The position numbers and the translations under genes were made by a program. A stretch of 64,000 nucleotides of DNA from a virus: positions 61,430 to 125,429 of the IMG/VR virus record IMGVR_UViG_3300012271_000005. One strand, given 5' to 3'. Below the pieces are notes generated by a model. It did not search any database and had not been told where the DNA came from. It saw only the letters and a list, made by a program, of their open reading frames with translations. Below, one piece after another: positions 25,142-34,110 of the stretch; within the stretch, counting starts at the first letter, position 1, and every line of letters begins with the position of its first letter.

Positions 25142-25609
25142 TTACGTAAGCCAGCGGAACACCCAGATGTCTGAGCGCCACAGCTCCACGATTCGGTTCA
25201 AACATACCAACGCATCCTGAGCGCATTCGACCCCCACGTCGTAGCACGGAGGCTGATTCTTATGGTCCGCCACGCACTTGCGCGAGTCCCACGTTGGACA
25301 CGTCGCGCGGTGTTGGCAGGGGTGGTACGCCTTGGGCAGTCGTCTCAAGCAGTTCTGAGGCGCAAGGGCTCCCGCGTCAATCAGGGGCCGCGCGTAGTTC
25401 TGTCTCAAGCTGAGGTAGTCATGATGCCCCAGTTCCGGAATCAGGTCTACCATCTCTTCCAGGCCTCCGGGATCTTTCGCGCTCCGAGCCTCAAGCTCCA
25501 GGCGCAACGGCTCCCACTCAGGCTCCCACGTCCCGTCTTCCATCGTCTGAATGCCGTAGACCTTGATGGAGCCCCATCCCGGATGCGCGGCGGTAAATTG
25601 TGTCGGCAT
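25142..25609 (-). CDS. Cys-rich hypothetical protein
   Basis: A 155-aa protein, 18 nt upstream of polA in the same operon. C-terminal cysteines (CQHRATCPTW, RKCVADHKNQPPCYD) could bind zinc or an iron-sulfur cluster. The N-terminal half is strand-rich (GWGSIKVYGIQTMEDGTW). The position between the primase zinc-domain gene and polA suggests a replication accessory factor. No family is recognised. Confidence 0.6.
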   Translation of the reverse strand: MPTQFTAAHPGWGSIKVYGIQTMEDGTWEPEWEPLRLELEARSAKDPGGLEEMVDLIPELGHHDYLSLRQNYARPLIDAGALAPQNCLRRLPKAYHPCQHRATCPTWDSRKCVADHKNQPPCYDVGVECAQDALVCLNRIVELWRSDIWVFRWLT

Positions 25610-25618
25610 GTCGAGGTC

Positions 25619-26281
25619 CTACAGGTTGCGCACGACTTCCCAGACGCGCCCTACGAGCATCTTGGCCTTGTCGGGCGGGAGGGTGTCATGTTCAAGCGCG
25701 AAACGCGCCGTGTCGAGGGCATAGTACAGACGATTTGCCCTCTCCATCCCCACAGCCTCGGGCCGGACCTTGACGATGCGCGTCAGAACGCTCTCTACGG
25801 TCTCCACAGCCGTCTCAACCGACGCCTTGAGGTTGGACCCGCCCTGAAGCCCTTGAGCGCCTCCAGCGGCCTGTGAGCCCCCAAGGGTCGGTGCCTTCTC
25901 TCCCTTGGACGGATCAAAGGAGAAGTCGGCTCTTGGGATGTTCTTGATGTGGAAGGATCGCTCGATGTGTGAGAGCCCCTTTCCAAAAGAGAGGCCTTCT
26001 TTGTCCTGGACCCACCTCACGCAGTCTCGGGACTTGTGGCAAGCGAAGCAATAGGTGCCCCCAGAGCCGTTGTCGTTGTCCGGATACATGCGCGCCGAGT
26101 AGGAGTTGTCCTGTCCGTCTCCGTGCAGCGGGCACGGGAACTGGAACTCCCGGTCCACCGCTCGAACGTCGATGCCGTAGTGCGCCAGGACGCTGGCCAC
26201 GGTCAACTGCCGCTTGATGTTGTCCACCCGGAGTCGCATGTACTCCTTGATGGCCGGATCGACTTCTCGGTTGATGGACAC
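25619..26281 (-). CDS. CHC2 zinc-finger protein (DnaG-type primase N-terminal domain)
   Basis: A 220-aa protein starting at a GTG with GAGGAGG upstream, 3 nt after dnaB. The first 95 residues are a DnaG-type zinc domain: VLAHYGID, then C50-x2-H53 and C78-x2-C81 in FPCPLHG ... TYCFACH. This domain recognises primase start sites on template DNA. No TOPRIM catalytic domain follows in this protein, and none was seen elsewhere in the window. The C-terminal half is helical (a SVETAVETVESVLTRIVK region). It must work with a separate catalytic subunit or have another role. Confidence 0.8.
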   Translation of the reverse strand: MSINREVDPAIKEYMRLRVDNIKRQLTVASVLAHYGIDVRAVDREFQFPCPLHGDGQDNSYSARMYPDNDNGSGGTYCFACHKSRDCVRWVQDKEGLSFGKGLSHIERSFHIKNIPRADFSFDPSKGEKAPTLGGSQAAGGAQGLQGGSNLKASVETAVETVESVLTRIVKVRPEAVGMERANRLYYALDTARFALEHDTLPPDKAKMLVGRVWEVVRNL

Positions 26282-26284
26282 CTA

Positions 26285-29227
26285 TCACGCCTCCTCAGAC
26301 TCGTCGGAAGCGTCCGGCACGTCTTCGAGGCTCATGCGAGACGGCCTGGACGTACGGGCGTGGGTGCGACGCTCGGCCTGCGCCTCTTCTCGCTCGCGTT
26401 GAGTGGTCTCCACGCGCGCCGTATCAGCGGCCATGATGTTCTCGATCTCATCGTCGGTGGCCGCGTTGAGCAAGGACGCGTGGTTGCCAAAGTCAACCTC
26501 GTTGGCCATGTACCGCGTGTCCCAGTCAATCAGCGCCGTGAACGGCAGGAAGTGAGGGTTGTCTCGATTCTTCAGACAGCCAAACTTCGTACGCCCGCGC
26601 GCGCGCAGCTCCGCGTTGAGGTAGGTCGTCGTGATCACGTCCGAGGACCTCTCCGCCTCGTTTGCGTCGGCCAGCGCCTGCGTGCGGTACACGCCATCGC
26701 TCTTGTCTGCGTCGAGCTTACCCTGGCGGTTGATCTGGAGCAGCCCCAGGACGCCCACGCGCTCTCCCTGGTTGAACGTCAGGGCCAGCCTCTTGGCATC
26801 CCTCAGGATGGAGTTGAGGTCGGTGTAGTAGTTGCCCGAGAACTCGGCCGGCTTCAGGAGCGCGAAGTGGTCGATCACGCACATGTGAATGGGCGTCTGT
26901 GCGTGTCGCATCTCCATGGCCTGCTTGAGCTTGGGGATCGTCATGTCCTCGTCCGGGGAGTGCACGTAGACTGACCCGTAGCTGTGGCCCCGGTTCGCTT
27001 CGATGTCGTCGATGATGTGGTCGTAGAATGCGATCTGCTCCGCCGTGATCGGATTGCCCGCCTCGTCCTCGCCATCACGGATCACCCGGTACGTGAGCTT
27101 GGGCCACCCCTGACCCTGAAACTTCGGGTGGTTGGAGTGCATCACGTACATGATGCGCTGGAGGTGCTCGACCGACATCTCCATTGACAGGTAATAGACG
27201 TTGTACTGGAGGAGGAAGGCGGCGCGGTAAATCCAGTTGAGCGCGAACGACGTGTTGTGGGTGATGATGTCGTTGACCACGAAGCTGTGGTGCTCGGGCA
27301 CGCTCAGATCATAGGTCATTTCCACGCCCTTGGGGGTGATGGACTCGATCTGCTCCCAGGCTACCTCACCCCCCAGATGGCGCTCCAACTCCGGCTTGAG
27401 TGTCGTAAATAACGCCAAGGAATCCGCAGTCAAGCCCGCCCTTTTGCGTGCCTGACCGACATAACGCCAGGAACCTGTATCAGTGGCGACTCTATGGTTG
27501 TCTTCCAACCCCGCAAGTAGCTCACTGGGGAACACCCGGTCATCCCCACAAGGCAAACGATTCGCCAGTACCTCGAAACGCTCACGCTTCCCCGGCACGA
27601 CCACCTGAGCACAGAACTGCTGCTTACCCGGCCGGGTAATCACTCGCACGGTGTAGAAAAGGTACGGCTCGTCTTTATAGGTAGTCGCAACAGGGCGCAC
27701 CGTAGACGGAATGCCCAGACGCAACAGCAAACCCTGGACTCCCACGGCCAACTTCCGGCTCACCGATGTGTAAGTGATGTCGTTGCGACGGCTATCGGAG
27801 GTTCGGTCAGGGCGTTCATGATCACCGGTGTGGCAGGACCCGTCAGTAGCCCAGAGAGCGCCCAACAGGAGCGCAATCTGCGTATCGGGGAGACCAAACA
27901 GTTCCCCAGGGATGAACTTTTCATGTGAGCCTACCTGCCACAACCCAAGAGACCGCAAACGCGCCGCAAGAGGCGACACCATCTCCGAATTCCCGAGCCC
28001 CAAGCTCCGGCTCACTCGCAGGAATGGCGCCCGGTCCGAGGTCTCCTCCCGACACCAATTGAGGGTCTCATAAGTGGCAGGACCCTCCTGGTAACCCAGC
28101 ACCTCCAAACAAGCGATGAACACGTCTTGCACTTCTGTACAGGTCGCAGTCAAGCCAAACGTTGACTTGCCCAGAGTCCCATCCCCCAGGAGCAAACCGA
28201 TTGCCTGCACTTCCGCGTCGGAGAAGTCCGTGCGGGGCTGAGGCACTTTCATCACAGACGGTACACCTACCCAAGTACCTTCGGACAGCTCTCCAACTTC
28301 ACGCCACGAGCCGCCACCCTCCGCAGTCCACAGAGGGTGATTTGCAGTAAGCGTAACGGTACGCCCCGAGGAGGTTCGCACCTCAAAAACCTCGCGCTCC
28401 CCATTCTCTACGAGATGCGAGGCCTGCGCCTGTACCAACAACGGCTCGGCGCCTTCGTGTTTGAGGGCCGTGACTACAGGGAGTGCGTTGTGGTTATAGA
28501 GGTCTCGCACGCTCTCCAGCTTTTTGGTGTCGTGGTTGAAGACTAACGTATCCCCTGCCATGCACTTCAGCTCTCCGGTTGAGGCGGCGTGGGTCCACAT
28601 CTCACCCGGCTTGAGTCCTCGGCACACCACGTCAATGTCTTCGAGTCCACACAGACATCCCCAGGTCAGCTTCTCGGCTGCCAGGACTCGGTTCATCTCG
28701 TCTCGCGCGAAGTCCGTATCCTCCACGATGTCGGCCTTCGTCCTGGAGCCCGAGCTGTGGCTCATGAGGCGGTCGGAATGCTTCATGAGGTAGAGCATCG
28801 CGTCCCGGTATCCCTTCAGGTGCAAGGTCTTGCGTCCCTCCTTCATTGACATCCCGTTGAAGAGGATGTCGTTGGCCGTCTTGAGGGCGATGTGGAGGTC
28901 CTGATCACGCTGCCCCTCCACGACGTCATGGACAAGGGCCTCGAAGTCCGCGCCGGTGTACGTGGTAAAGGTGGCCTGGACCTCCTTGAGCCTCTCCGAG
29001 GTGACCGCCTCACCCTCACGCTCGTAGTAGTCGTGCAGACTCTGGGGCTTTGGCAGCTCTCCAAACTGCGTGGCGAACCCCTGGATGAAGTCCCAGATGT
29101 CCTGGTCTTCTGCGTCTGGGAGGCGGAGGTCTGAACCTGAGAGGGCCGCGTAGTTACGCTTGAGGTCGTCCTGTGGGATCTTACCATCCACGTCGAGGAC
29201 ACTGCGAAGGATCTTGGTGAGGCTCAT
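26285..29227 (-). CDS. dnaB: Replicative DNA helicase DnaB-like, split by an intein
   Basis: A 980-aa precursor. Residues 1-221 and 659-980 are the helicase; the spliced form would be 543 aa. The RecA-like core shows a P-loop ASTGELK-T (215-221 plus T659), a LSMEMS segment, Walker B HMCVIDHFALL, and GLLQINRQG (motif H3). The P-loop is degenerate (A and L replace the usual glycines) but keeps Lys-Thr. The intein interrupts the P-loop between Lys and Thr, a known insertion point for DnaB inteins. The C terminus is a charged, probably disordered tail. A loader-like gene lies upstream and the primase zinc-domain gene downstream. Confidence 0.9.
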   Translation of the reverse strand: MSLTKILRSVLDVDGKIPQDDLKRNYAALSGSDLRLPDAEDQDIWDFIQGFATQFGELPKPQSLHDYYEREGEAVTSERLKEVQATFTTYTGADFEALVHDVVEGQRDQDLHIALKTANDILFNGMSMKEGRKTLHLKGYRDAMLYLMKHSDRLMSHSSGSRTKADIVEDTDFARDEMNRVLAAEKLTWGCLCGLEDIDVVCRGLKPGEMWTHAASTGELKCMAGDTLVFNHDTKKLESVRDLYNHNALPVVTALKHEGAEPLLVQAQASHLVENGEREVFEVRTSSGRTVTLTANHPLWTAEGGGSWREVGELSEGTWVGVPSVMKVPQPRTDFSDAEVQAIGLLLGDGTLGKSTFGLTATCTEVQDVFIACLEVLGYQEGPATYETLNWCREETSDRAPFLRVSRSLGLGNSEMVSPLAARLRSLGLWQVGSHEKFIPGELFGLPDTQIALLLGALWATDGSCHTGDHERPDRTSDSRRNDITYTSVSRKLAVGVQGLLLRLGIPSTVRPVATTYKDEPYLFYTVRVITRPGKQQFCAQVVVPGKRERFEVLANRLPCGDDRVFPSELLAGLEDNHRVATDTGSWRYVGQARKRAGLTADSLALFTTLKPELERHLGGEVAWEQIESITPKGVEMTYDLSVPEHHSFVVNDIITHNTSFALNWIYRAAFLLQYNVYYLSMEMSVEHLQRIMYVMHSNHPKFQGQGWPKLTYRVIRDGEDEAGNPITAEQIAFYDHIIDDIEANRGHSYGSVYVHSPDEDMTIPKLKQAMEMRHAQTPIHMCVIDHFALLKPAEFSGNYYTDLNSILRDAKRLALTFNQGERVGVLGLLQINRQGKLDADKSDGVYRTQALADANEAERSSDVITTTYLNAELRARGRTKFGCLKNRDNPHFLPFTALIDWDTRYMANEVDFGNHASLLNAATDDEIENIMAADTARVETTQREREEAQAERRTHARTSRPSRMSLEDVPDASDESEEA
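27254..28564 (-). mobile_element. DnaB intein with LAGLIDADG homing endonuclease
   Basis: A 437-residue intein occupies residues 222-658. It begins with Cys (CMAGDTLVF) and ends in THN followed by extein Thr659, which are the required splice-site residues. The N-terminal block B is present as VTLTANHPLWT (about 291-301) and block F/G as YDLSVPEHHSFVVNDIITHN. Two dodecapeptide endonuclease motifs, AIGLLLGDGTLG (342-353) and ALLLGALWATDG (452-463), are intact, so the element is probably active or recently active. Confidence 0.93.
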
Positions 29228-29267
29228 ACTTGACTCGTATTTAACGTATCGTCGGGAAGGAAAGCGT

Positions 29268-30074
29268 TCAAAGGATGTTCATCGAGAGCTTCTTGCGGCG
29301 CGCCTTGGCCGCTGCTCGGGCTTCCTTTGGCGTCTTGGGCTCGTCACTGGTGCCCTTGACGATCGGCGCCACGCCCTTGTAGAGCGAGCGCGCGGGCTGA
29401 GTCGCCTCAATGCTCAAGGTCTCGAAATTCTCCGTGAGGTAGTCCGAGGCCTCCGGGCTCCACGCGAAGTGCCCCTCCACGTAGGGCTTGTTGTGTGCCG
29501 TCACCACCCAGGTGGGAGCCCCCGCGAACCGGCGAATGCGCAGCGACTCCAGGAGCACCCCCGGCAACGCACGGTTGGAGTAGCTCGTCACTCCCAGGAA
29601 GACCACAACCAGCGAGGGGTCCTCTACCAAGTCCCTCAGGCTTGTGAAGGTCACCTGCGTCGACCCGCTGTCCTTGGAGGTCTCCTTGTCCTTGGAGAGC
29701 CACGCGTCGAGCATCTGGGAGTCGTTGGTCACGCGGTGGAAGAAGTTTGTCCCCTGGCAGATCAACGCGTGTCGCAGATGCGGCAGGAAGTCCCTGCGGT
29801 TGGCCTTGATGAAGAGCGATTGATCCGTTCGGTCCTCAAAGGGCGAGCTTTTGAGAGGCTTCGCGTTGTAGATCTCATCTCCCAGGGAGTGCCTGTAGAG
29901 GTAGCGCAGCGTACACACGCACGGACGCTTGAAGTCCTTGGTGGTCCCCATTGAGATGTAGCCCGTCCCCGAGCAGACCTTGCAGTCATTCTCAGAGGCC
30001 GTCGGCGTCGCGAAATCCTGAACGCTCTTGCGCTCTTTGCTTGGCTTGTCGCCCTTGGTCGTCTTCGTCGTCAT
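29268..30074 (-). CDS. Putative helicase-loader-like protein
   Basis: A 268-aa protein; the ATG at 30072-30074 is chosen over a longer frame overlapping the upstream gene. A DnaJ-type zinc pattern (CKVCSGTGYI ... CVC, about residues 29-52) resembles the N terminus of phage DnaC-like helicase loaders. The C-terminal part has the strand order of an AAA+ core (SLVVVFLGVTSY, APTWVVTAHNK), but I see no Walker A. It sits directly upstream of dnaB, which supports a loader role. A catalytically dead or divergent loader is the best guess. Confidence 0.45.
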   Translation of the reverse strand: MTTKTTKGDKPSKERKSVQDFATPTASENDCKVCSGTGYISMGTTKDFKRPCVCTLRYLYRHSLGDEIYNAKPLKSSPFEDRTDQSLFIKANRRDFLPHLRHALICQGTNFFHRVTNDSQMLDAWLSKDKETSKDSGSTQVTFTSLRDLVEDPSLVVVFLGVTSYSNRALPGVLLESLRIRRFAGAPTWVVTAHNKPYVEGHFAWSPEASDYLTENFETLSIEATQPARSLYKGVAPIVKGTSDEPKTPKEARAAAKARRKKLSMNIL

Positions 30075-30105
30075 AGGTTGGGCTCGTTCGTGTCGTATGC
30101 GGTGA

Positions 30106-31821
30106 TCAGGTGTCGTCGAGTGAGGAGACCATGGCGTCATAGAGCGCCTTGGTCTCCGAGGGGCCAAACACGAAGTCGTCTTCAGCCTCCTCATCGTTGC
30201 CAAGGAGGCGCGCCCCCAGCGCTCCCTCGATGTAACCCATCTTCTTGCTCAAGGTGTCGGATACGTGCTTGTCGATCGTCGCTTCGCCAAAGGGGCCCTC
30301 CGCGATAAGGTTCACAGCGTACACGGATTGATGAGGGGAGCCAATCCGAATCATCCGACCCACGAGCTGGAGAAGGTCCCCCGCGCTCCAGGGCAGATCA
30401 AAGAACACCATGACCCGTGCCTGCTGTAGGTTTATACCCTCAGCCCCGGCCATCGTCAAGAAGATAACCCTGGTGTCGTCAGTCTCCGTAAAGGCGCGTC
30501 GGGCTGCGTCGCGCTGGTAGGTGTTCTCTGAGCCGGTGACCCGAACCATCCCTTTCCCATCTTTGCACGCGCGAGGCTCCCAGGCGCGACCCTCCCCAGG
30601 CTCAATGCCCAGCTCGTAATCACGCGCCACGAGGAGGTCCTGTAGACGGTCCACCATCTTGCGGAAGCGAGTGAAGACGATCACCTTCTCCTCCGCCAGC
30701 TCACCGTCGAGAAGCTCCAACAGGAGGTCCACCTTCGGGCTCGCCCCTTCGTTGCCGATCAAGTAGAGGTCGTCCACGATCTCCTGACAGTAGATCAGCT
30801 TGGTGAGGTGGCTGGTCTCCACGGCTGCGTCGTCGGCGTCTGGATCGAACAGGCTCGCCTCGGCCACCATCTCGTGACTCTCGTTGACTGCCAGGAGACC
30901 CGCCACTGCGTCCTGGTAGTGTCGCCATTGATCACGACTCATCGAGACCTTGATCTCCTTGGTCGTCAAGACCGGCAGCTCCTTGGCGACCGTGTGCTTG
31001 GCTCGGCCAAGGTAGAAGGGGTCGATGCGCCCGCGAAACAGCTTGATGTGATCTCGCGTGTGTCCCACGATCATGGGCACCTTGCGTCCGCCCCCGATAG
31101 GTTGCATGCGAGTCACGCAGTAATTGCGCATGAACCCCTTCTCGGAGCTGAAGGTACCGGGCCGAACGACCGAGTAGATGCCGAACCCCTCCATGAGGTT
31201 GTTCTTGATCAGCGTCGCCGTGGCTCCGTAGACCCTCCAGGCGTTGTCCGCCAGACGTTTGGTCATGACGTGGGTGTTCGACTTGGGCGACTTCACCGCC
31301 GCAACCTCATCGAGCCAAAGGACGTACTGGCGACCTCCCAGGTGTGCCTTGAGCTTTCGGTAGTCGATTCTCAGCCGGGGGTAGTTCGTGATCAGGACGC
31401 TTGGGTTGTCGGGGTCCCACGTCGAGAAGAACTCTTCGTAGACCTTCTCTCGCTGCTTGGCCGTACCGTCTACCATGAAGCAGCGAATGCCCGTGGTGAA
31501 CTTGTCGAACTCCCCAGCCCACTGTCGAATCGCGCTCGTCGTCGTCACGAAGATCGGCACGAGGTTCGGCTCGCGTCCCCACAGGAGACACTGAGCCGCG
31601 ATGGTCATGAGGCTCTTGCCCAAGCCCGTATCATCCCCGACCACGAAGCGCTTGCGCATGAGCAGGTGGAGGACCATCTGCTTCTGGTAGTGGCGCAGCT
31701 CGAAGGGCACGACGCTCCCATCCTTGAGCGTCAAGGTTTCTCTCAAGAACGGTGTGTGGGGTAGCGTGATCTGCTCACACTCGCGGACGCGCTGGAGCTT
31801 CTCATAGGTCGAATCTGCCAT
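30106..31821 (-). CDS. SNF2-family helicase/ATPase
   Basis: A 571-aa superfamily 2 ATPase. Motif I is GDDTGLGKS (62-70), motif II DEVA in VLWLDEVAAVKSP (171-174), motif III GATATL, and motif VI QLVGRMIRIGS near the C terminus. This is the compact two-lobe SNF2 core without accessory domains, as found in many large phages. It may translocate on double-stranded DNA in recombination, replication restart or anti-defence. It is the upstream part of the replication operon. Confidence 0.9.
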   Translation of the reverse strand: MADSTYEKLQRVRECEQITLPHTPFLRETLTLKDGSVVPFELRHYQKQMVLHLLMRKRFVVGDDTGLGKSLMTIAAQCLLWGREPNLVPIFVTTTSAIRQWAGEFDKFTTGIRCFMVDGTAKQREKVYEEFFSTWDPDNPSVLITNYPRLRIDYRKLKAHLGGRQYVLWLDEVAAVKSPKSNTHVMTKRLADNAWRVYGATATLIKNNLMEGFGIYSVVRPGTFSSEKGFMRNYCVTRMQPIGGGRKVPMIVGHTRDHIKLFRGRIDPFYLGRAKHTVAKELPVLTTKEIKVSMSRDQWRHYQDAVAGLLAVNESHEMVAEASLFDPDADDAAVETSHLTKLIYCQEIVDDLYLIGNEGASPKVDLLLELLDGELAEEKVIVFTRFRKMVDRLQDLLVARDYELGIEPGEGRAWEPRACKDGKGMVRVTGSENTYQRDAARRAFTETDDTRVIFLTMAGAEGINLQQARVMVFFDLPWSAGDLLQLVGRMIRIGSPHQSVYAVNLIAEGPFGEATIDKHVSDTLSKKMGYIEGALGARLLGNDEEAEDDFVFGPSETKALYDAMVSSLDDT

Positions 31822-31850
31822 AACTTCAATCTCACGTATCGGAGGAGGCT

Positions 31851-32171
31851 TCAGCCCATTACCAGCTCATAGACGTAGTTCAAGAGCGCGCGGCGAGCCT
31901 CTCCTGCCGGGGGGTTCTGCATTGCATGCAAAATCTCCCCCTCGGTGACTCCGTGAGCCCGTGCCACGTCTCGCAGCTTCTTGTCGCACAGACGCGTGAA
32001 CGCAGGCTCCATCTCTCGCGTCAACCACAGGCGGTAGGCCTCAAACGCTTCACGCTTGGGCCCCTCCTGATTCAAAGTACGCCGGCGCTTGATGGCTTCT
32101 ATGGGACGCTGCTCCGCGCGCACCTTTCGTACGAGCTGGAGCATGTAGTCGTGATCGGGTGCAGTCGTCAT
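31851..32171 (-). CDS. Small basic helical protein
   Basis: A 106-aa protein, strongly basic and helical (LQLVRKVRAEQRPIEAIKRRR, LCDKKLRDVARAHGVTEGEIL). The second half resembles a helix-turn-helix (DVARAHGVTEGEILHAM). It may be a small nucleic-acid-binding or replication protein. It is 29 nt upstream of the SNF2 gene and in the same operon. Confidence 0.6.
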   Translation of the reverse strand: MTTAPDHDYMLQLVRKVRAEQRPIEAIKRRRTLNQEGPKREAFEAYRLWLTREMEPAFTRLCDKKLRDVARAHGVTEGEILHAMQNPPAGEARRALLNYVYELVMG

Positions 32172-32250
32172 GGGGCCAGCTCACGTAGAGAGGGTGGCGG
32201 CCTTCGAGCTTGGAAGGCCGGGATGTGCATCTACAGGAGCCACAACGAGA

Positions 32251-32832
32251 TTACCGGGAGTTGCGCCTCACGTGACGCCACACCTCGATCACCGACTCCC
32301 CGAACATCTCACTGGGGGCGGGCACCTCCAGTCGAGTCTCATGGAGAATCCCATCCGAAATGTTGGAGCGGGCTTGCACCTGATGAGAGATGAGCCCGCC
32401 CACCTCCTCAACCGTGAGCTGATGCTTGCGCCCATCGTTGTAATAGAACCCCGCCGAGATGAAGTCCTCGACGCACTCATGACTCAAACACTCTCGGATG
32501 ACGTTGGAGGCGCCGAGGGTAGGCATCACGACGTCCAGCGCGAAGAGCGAGATGATGCGAACCGGCTTCAGGAGGTGGATGACCTCGTGGACCTTCTTCA
32601 TATCGGTGAAGTCCAGACAGACGGCATCTCCCTTGGGGTGTTGGTCCGTCGGCTTGTAGACACTCTGCTCGCTGACGAGGCTCCGCCCGATCTCACACTG
32701 GCCGGCTCCCAGATCCAACACGCACCCACATGCAGGAGGTCCGAGTTGGCGAAAGGCTCGCTGATGACGTGGCTGCGACGCCTTCGCCCACGTGGCATAA
32801 TCGCTCCAGAACTTGTCGCTCGCATGGGACAT
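32251..32832 (-). CDS. Probable SAM-dependent methyltransferase
   Basis: A 193-aa protein. VLDLGAGQCEIG (about residues 39-50) is a class I methyltransferase motif I, and a following acidic DQHPKGDAVCLDF segment fits motifs II/III. No DNA-methylase catalytic motif (DPPY/PC) is visible, so the substrate may be a small molecule, RNA or protein. The ATG at 32830-32832 (GGGAG upstream) is preferred over the overlapping GTG. It is the first gene of the replication-direction unit, and a weak class A promoter lies upstream. Confidence 0.65.
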   Translation of the reverse strand: MSHASDKFWSDYATWAKASQPRHQRAFRQLGPPACGCVLDLGAGQCEIGRSLVSEQSVYKPTDQHPKGDAVCLDFTDMKKVHEVIHLLKPVRIISLFALDVVMPTLGASNVIRECLSHECVEDFISAGFYYNDGRKHQLTVEEVGGLISHQVQARSNISDGILHETRLEVPAPSEMFGESVIEVWRHVRRNSR

Positions 32833-32874
32833 CACGGACTCCCTTCGTTACCACCTCTGAAGTTCTATCCGTAA

Positions 32875-32904
32875 AGGGTAGTCCCTCCCGTACGGGGGCG
32901 TCAA
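32875..32904 (-). promoter_or_regulatory. Weak class A promoter candidate
   Basis: TTGACG (32899-32904), 18 nt containing CCCGTACGGG, and TACCCT (32875-32880), upstream of the methyltransferase gene. Confidence 0.35.
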
Positions 32905-32905
32905 G

Positions 32906-33562
32906 TCAGTTGAAGGAGAGGCTGACTCCGAACACGGAGATGAGGTCTCCAGTGCCGTACTCCACTGCCGCACCTCCCAGGAGGCCGAGATTCTTGGTGA
33001 GGTCTACCCCCAGGCTCAGGCCTCCTTGCTTGAGTCCCGAGTGCGCCTGTACGTGAAGCATGCGCCAGTAGAAGGGCTCGAAGGCCAGCACCGGGTCGAA
33101 CATCTCTCCAAGCTCTCCGCCGAGGTTGCTTGGGAGCCACACGAAGCCTAGCTTGACGCGAAGGCGAAAGCCCCACTCCGGGGCCACCGGGGGCTTCTGT
33201 TTGGTGACCGCCACGTTGTTGTCCACGCTGAACTTGAGCTTCCAGCGGCACCACCTCAGCTCCCCCTCCAGCTTGTCGTCGGTCAAGACTTGGCCATCTC
33301 GCGTGATCACGACCCGCTGGTCCTTGAACTCCATGTCCAGGTCCCCGGACTGGGCCGAGTCGATCATGCAGTTGTGGTTCTCGGCCACTTCGGACAGCTC
33401 GGCCGCCTGCGCGTTCGTCAGACACTTGTACCCAATAGGACACTCCGCAGGCGGCCGCTCCAGGGTGCGCAGCTCTCGCTCCTGAGCGTATACATCCTCC
33501 GCGACCAGGACGGTGTTGAGAAGGACCAGGAGGGCGGTCAGGAGGACGTACGAGCGTTGCAT
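32906..33562 (-). CDS. Exported protein with outer-membrane-like C terminus
   Basis: A 218-aa protein. Residues 1-26 are a Sec signal peptide (MQRSYVLLTALLVLLNTVLV) with probable cleavage at VYA-QERE. The mature part has four Cys in its first half and a strand-rich C-terminal half (FRLRVKLGFVWLP, GGLSLGVDLTKNLGLLGGAAVEYG) ending SVFGVSLSFN, like the terminal strand of outer-membrane beta-barrels. It could act in lysis, superinfection exclusion or envelope remodelling. It is the last gene of the membrane cassette. Confidence 0.6.
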   Translation of the reverse strand: MQRSYVLLTALLVLLNTVLVAEDVYAQERELRTLERPPAECPIGYKCLTNAQAAELSEVAENHNCMIDSAQSGDLDMEFKDQRVVITRDGQVLTDDKLEGELRWCRWKLKFSVDNNVAVTKQKPPVAPEWGFRLRVKLGFVWLPSNLGGELGEMFDPVLAFEPFYWRMLHVQAHSGLKQGGLSLGVDLTKNLGLLGGAAVEYGTGDLISVFGVSLSFN

Positions 33563-33570
33563 GGGCTACC

Positions 33571-34110
33571 TCACTTGAGCGCGTCCAGAATGTCCTTGGA
33601 TACGCGTTTGGGACCTTCGACCACGGTGATCTCGACCTTGCCGGGCTTGGTCAGGATCACCGTGTCAACGTCCGTGTCTTTGACTCCAGTTGGAAGGCGC
33701 AGCTTCTTGGTGGAAGCCTCCCCTTCTTCGGTCTCGGGGACCGCGACCTCCAGGACGTTACGGTCCCGGAAGGGGTTGCGTCTGCGGTCGACTACGGTAA
33801 CCTCTCGCTGTACGAATCCTTCGTCGTCAGGCTCGCCCACTTCGATCGGCTCGCCGTCTTTCTGCCGACCCTCAGGCACACGGTTCACCTGCACCTCAAG
33901 GCTGGGCACGTCTTCTGCCTCGTCCCGGCCAAAGAGCCACCCCAGTACGCCGCCCACGTTGAACGCATCACCCACCCCGAAGAGGAGGAGGACTACCGCC
34001 ACGACCACGACCACGAGAGCAATCACGAGTGCCAGAGGGTAGCGCAGCGTATAGTTCCAGACCGTGAGGCCCCACCGCTTGATGCGGCTCCATGCGGTCT
34101 CATCACTCAT
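33571..34110 (-). CDS. Single-pass membrane protein
   Basis: A 179-aa protein. One long hydrophobic helix is visible at about residues 26-46 (LALVIALVVVVVAVVLLLFGV), followed by a second short hydrophobic patch (VGGVLGWLFG) and a ~130-residue acidic soluble domain of predicted strands (VDTVILTKPGKVEITVVEGP). Its start overlaps the stop of the preceding gene by 8 nt. A role in lysis control or envelope anchoring is plausible from context only. Confidence 0.65.
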   Translation of the reverse strand: MSDETAWSRIKRWGLTVWNYTLRYPLALVIALVVVVVAVVLLLFGVGDAFNVGGVLGWLFGRDEAEDVPSLEVQVNRVPEGRQKDGEPIEVGEPDDEGFVQREVTVVDRRRNPFRDRNVLEVAVPETEEGEASTKKLRLPTGVKDTDVDTVILTKPGKVEITVVEGPKRVSKDILDALK

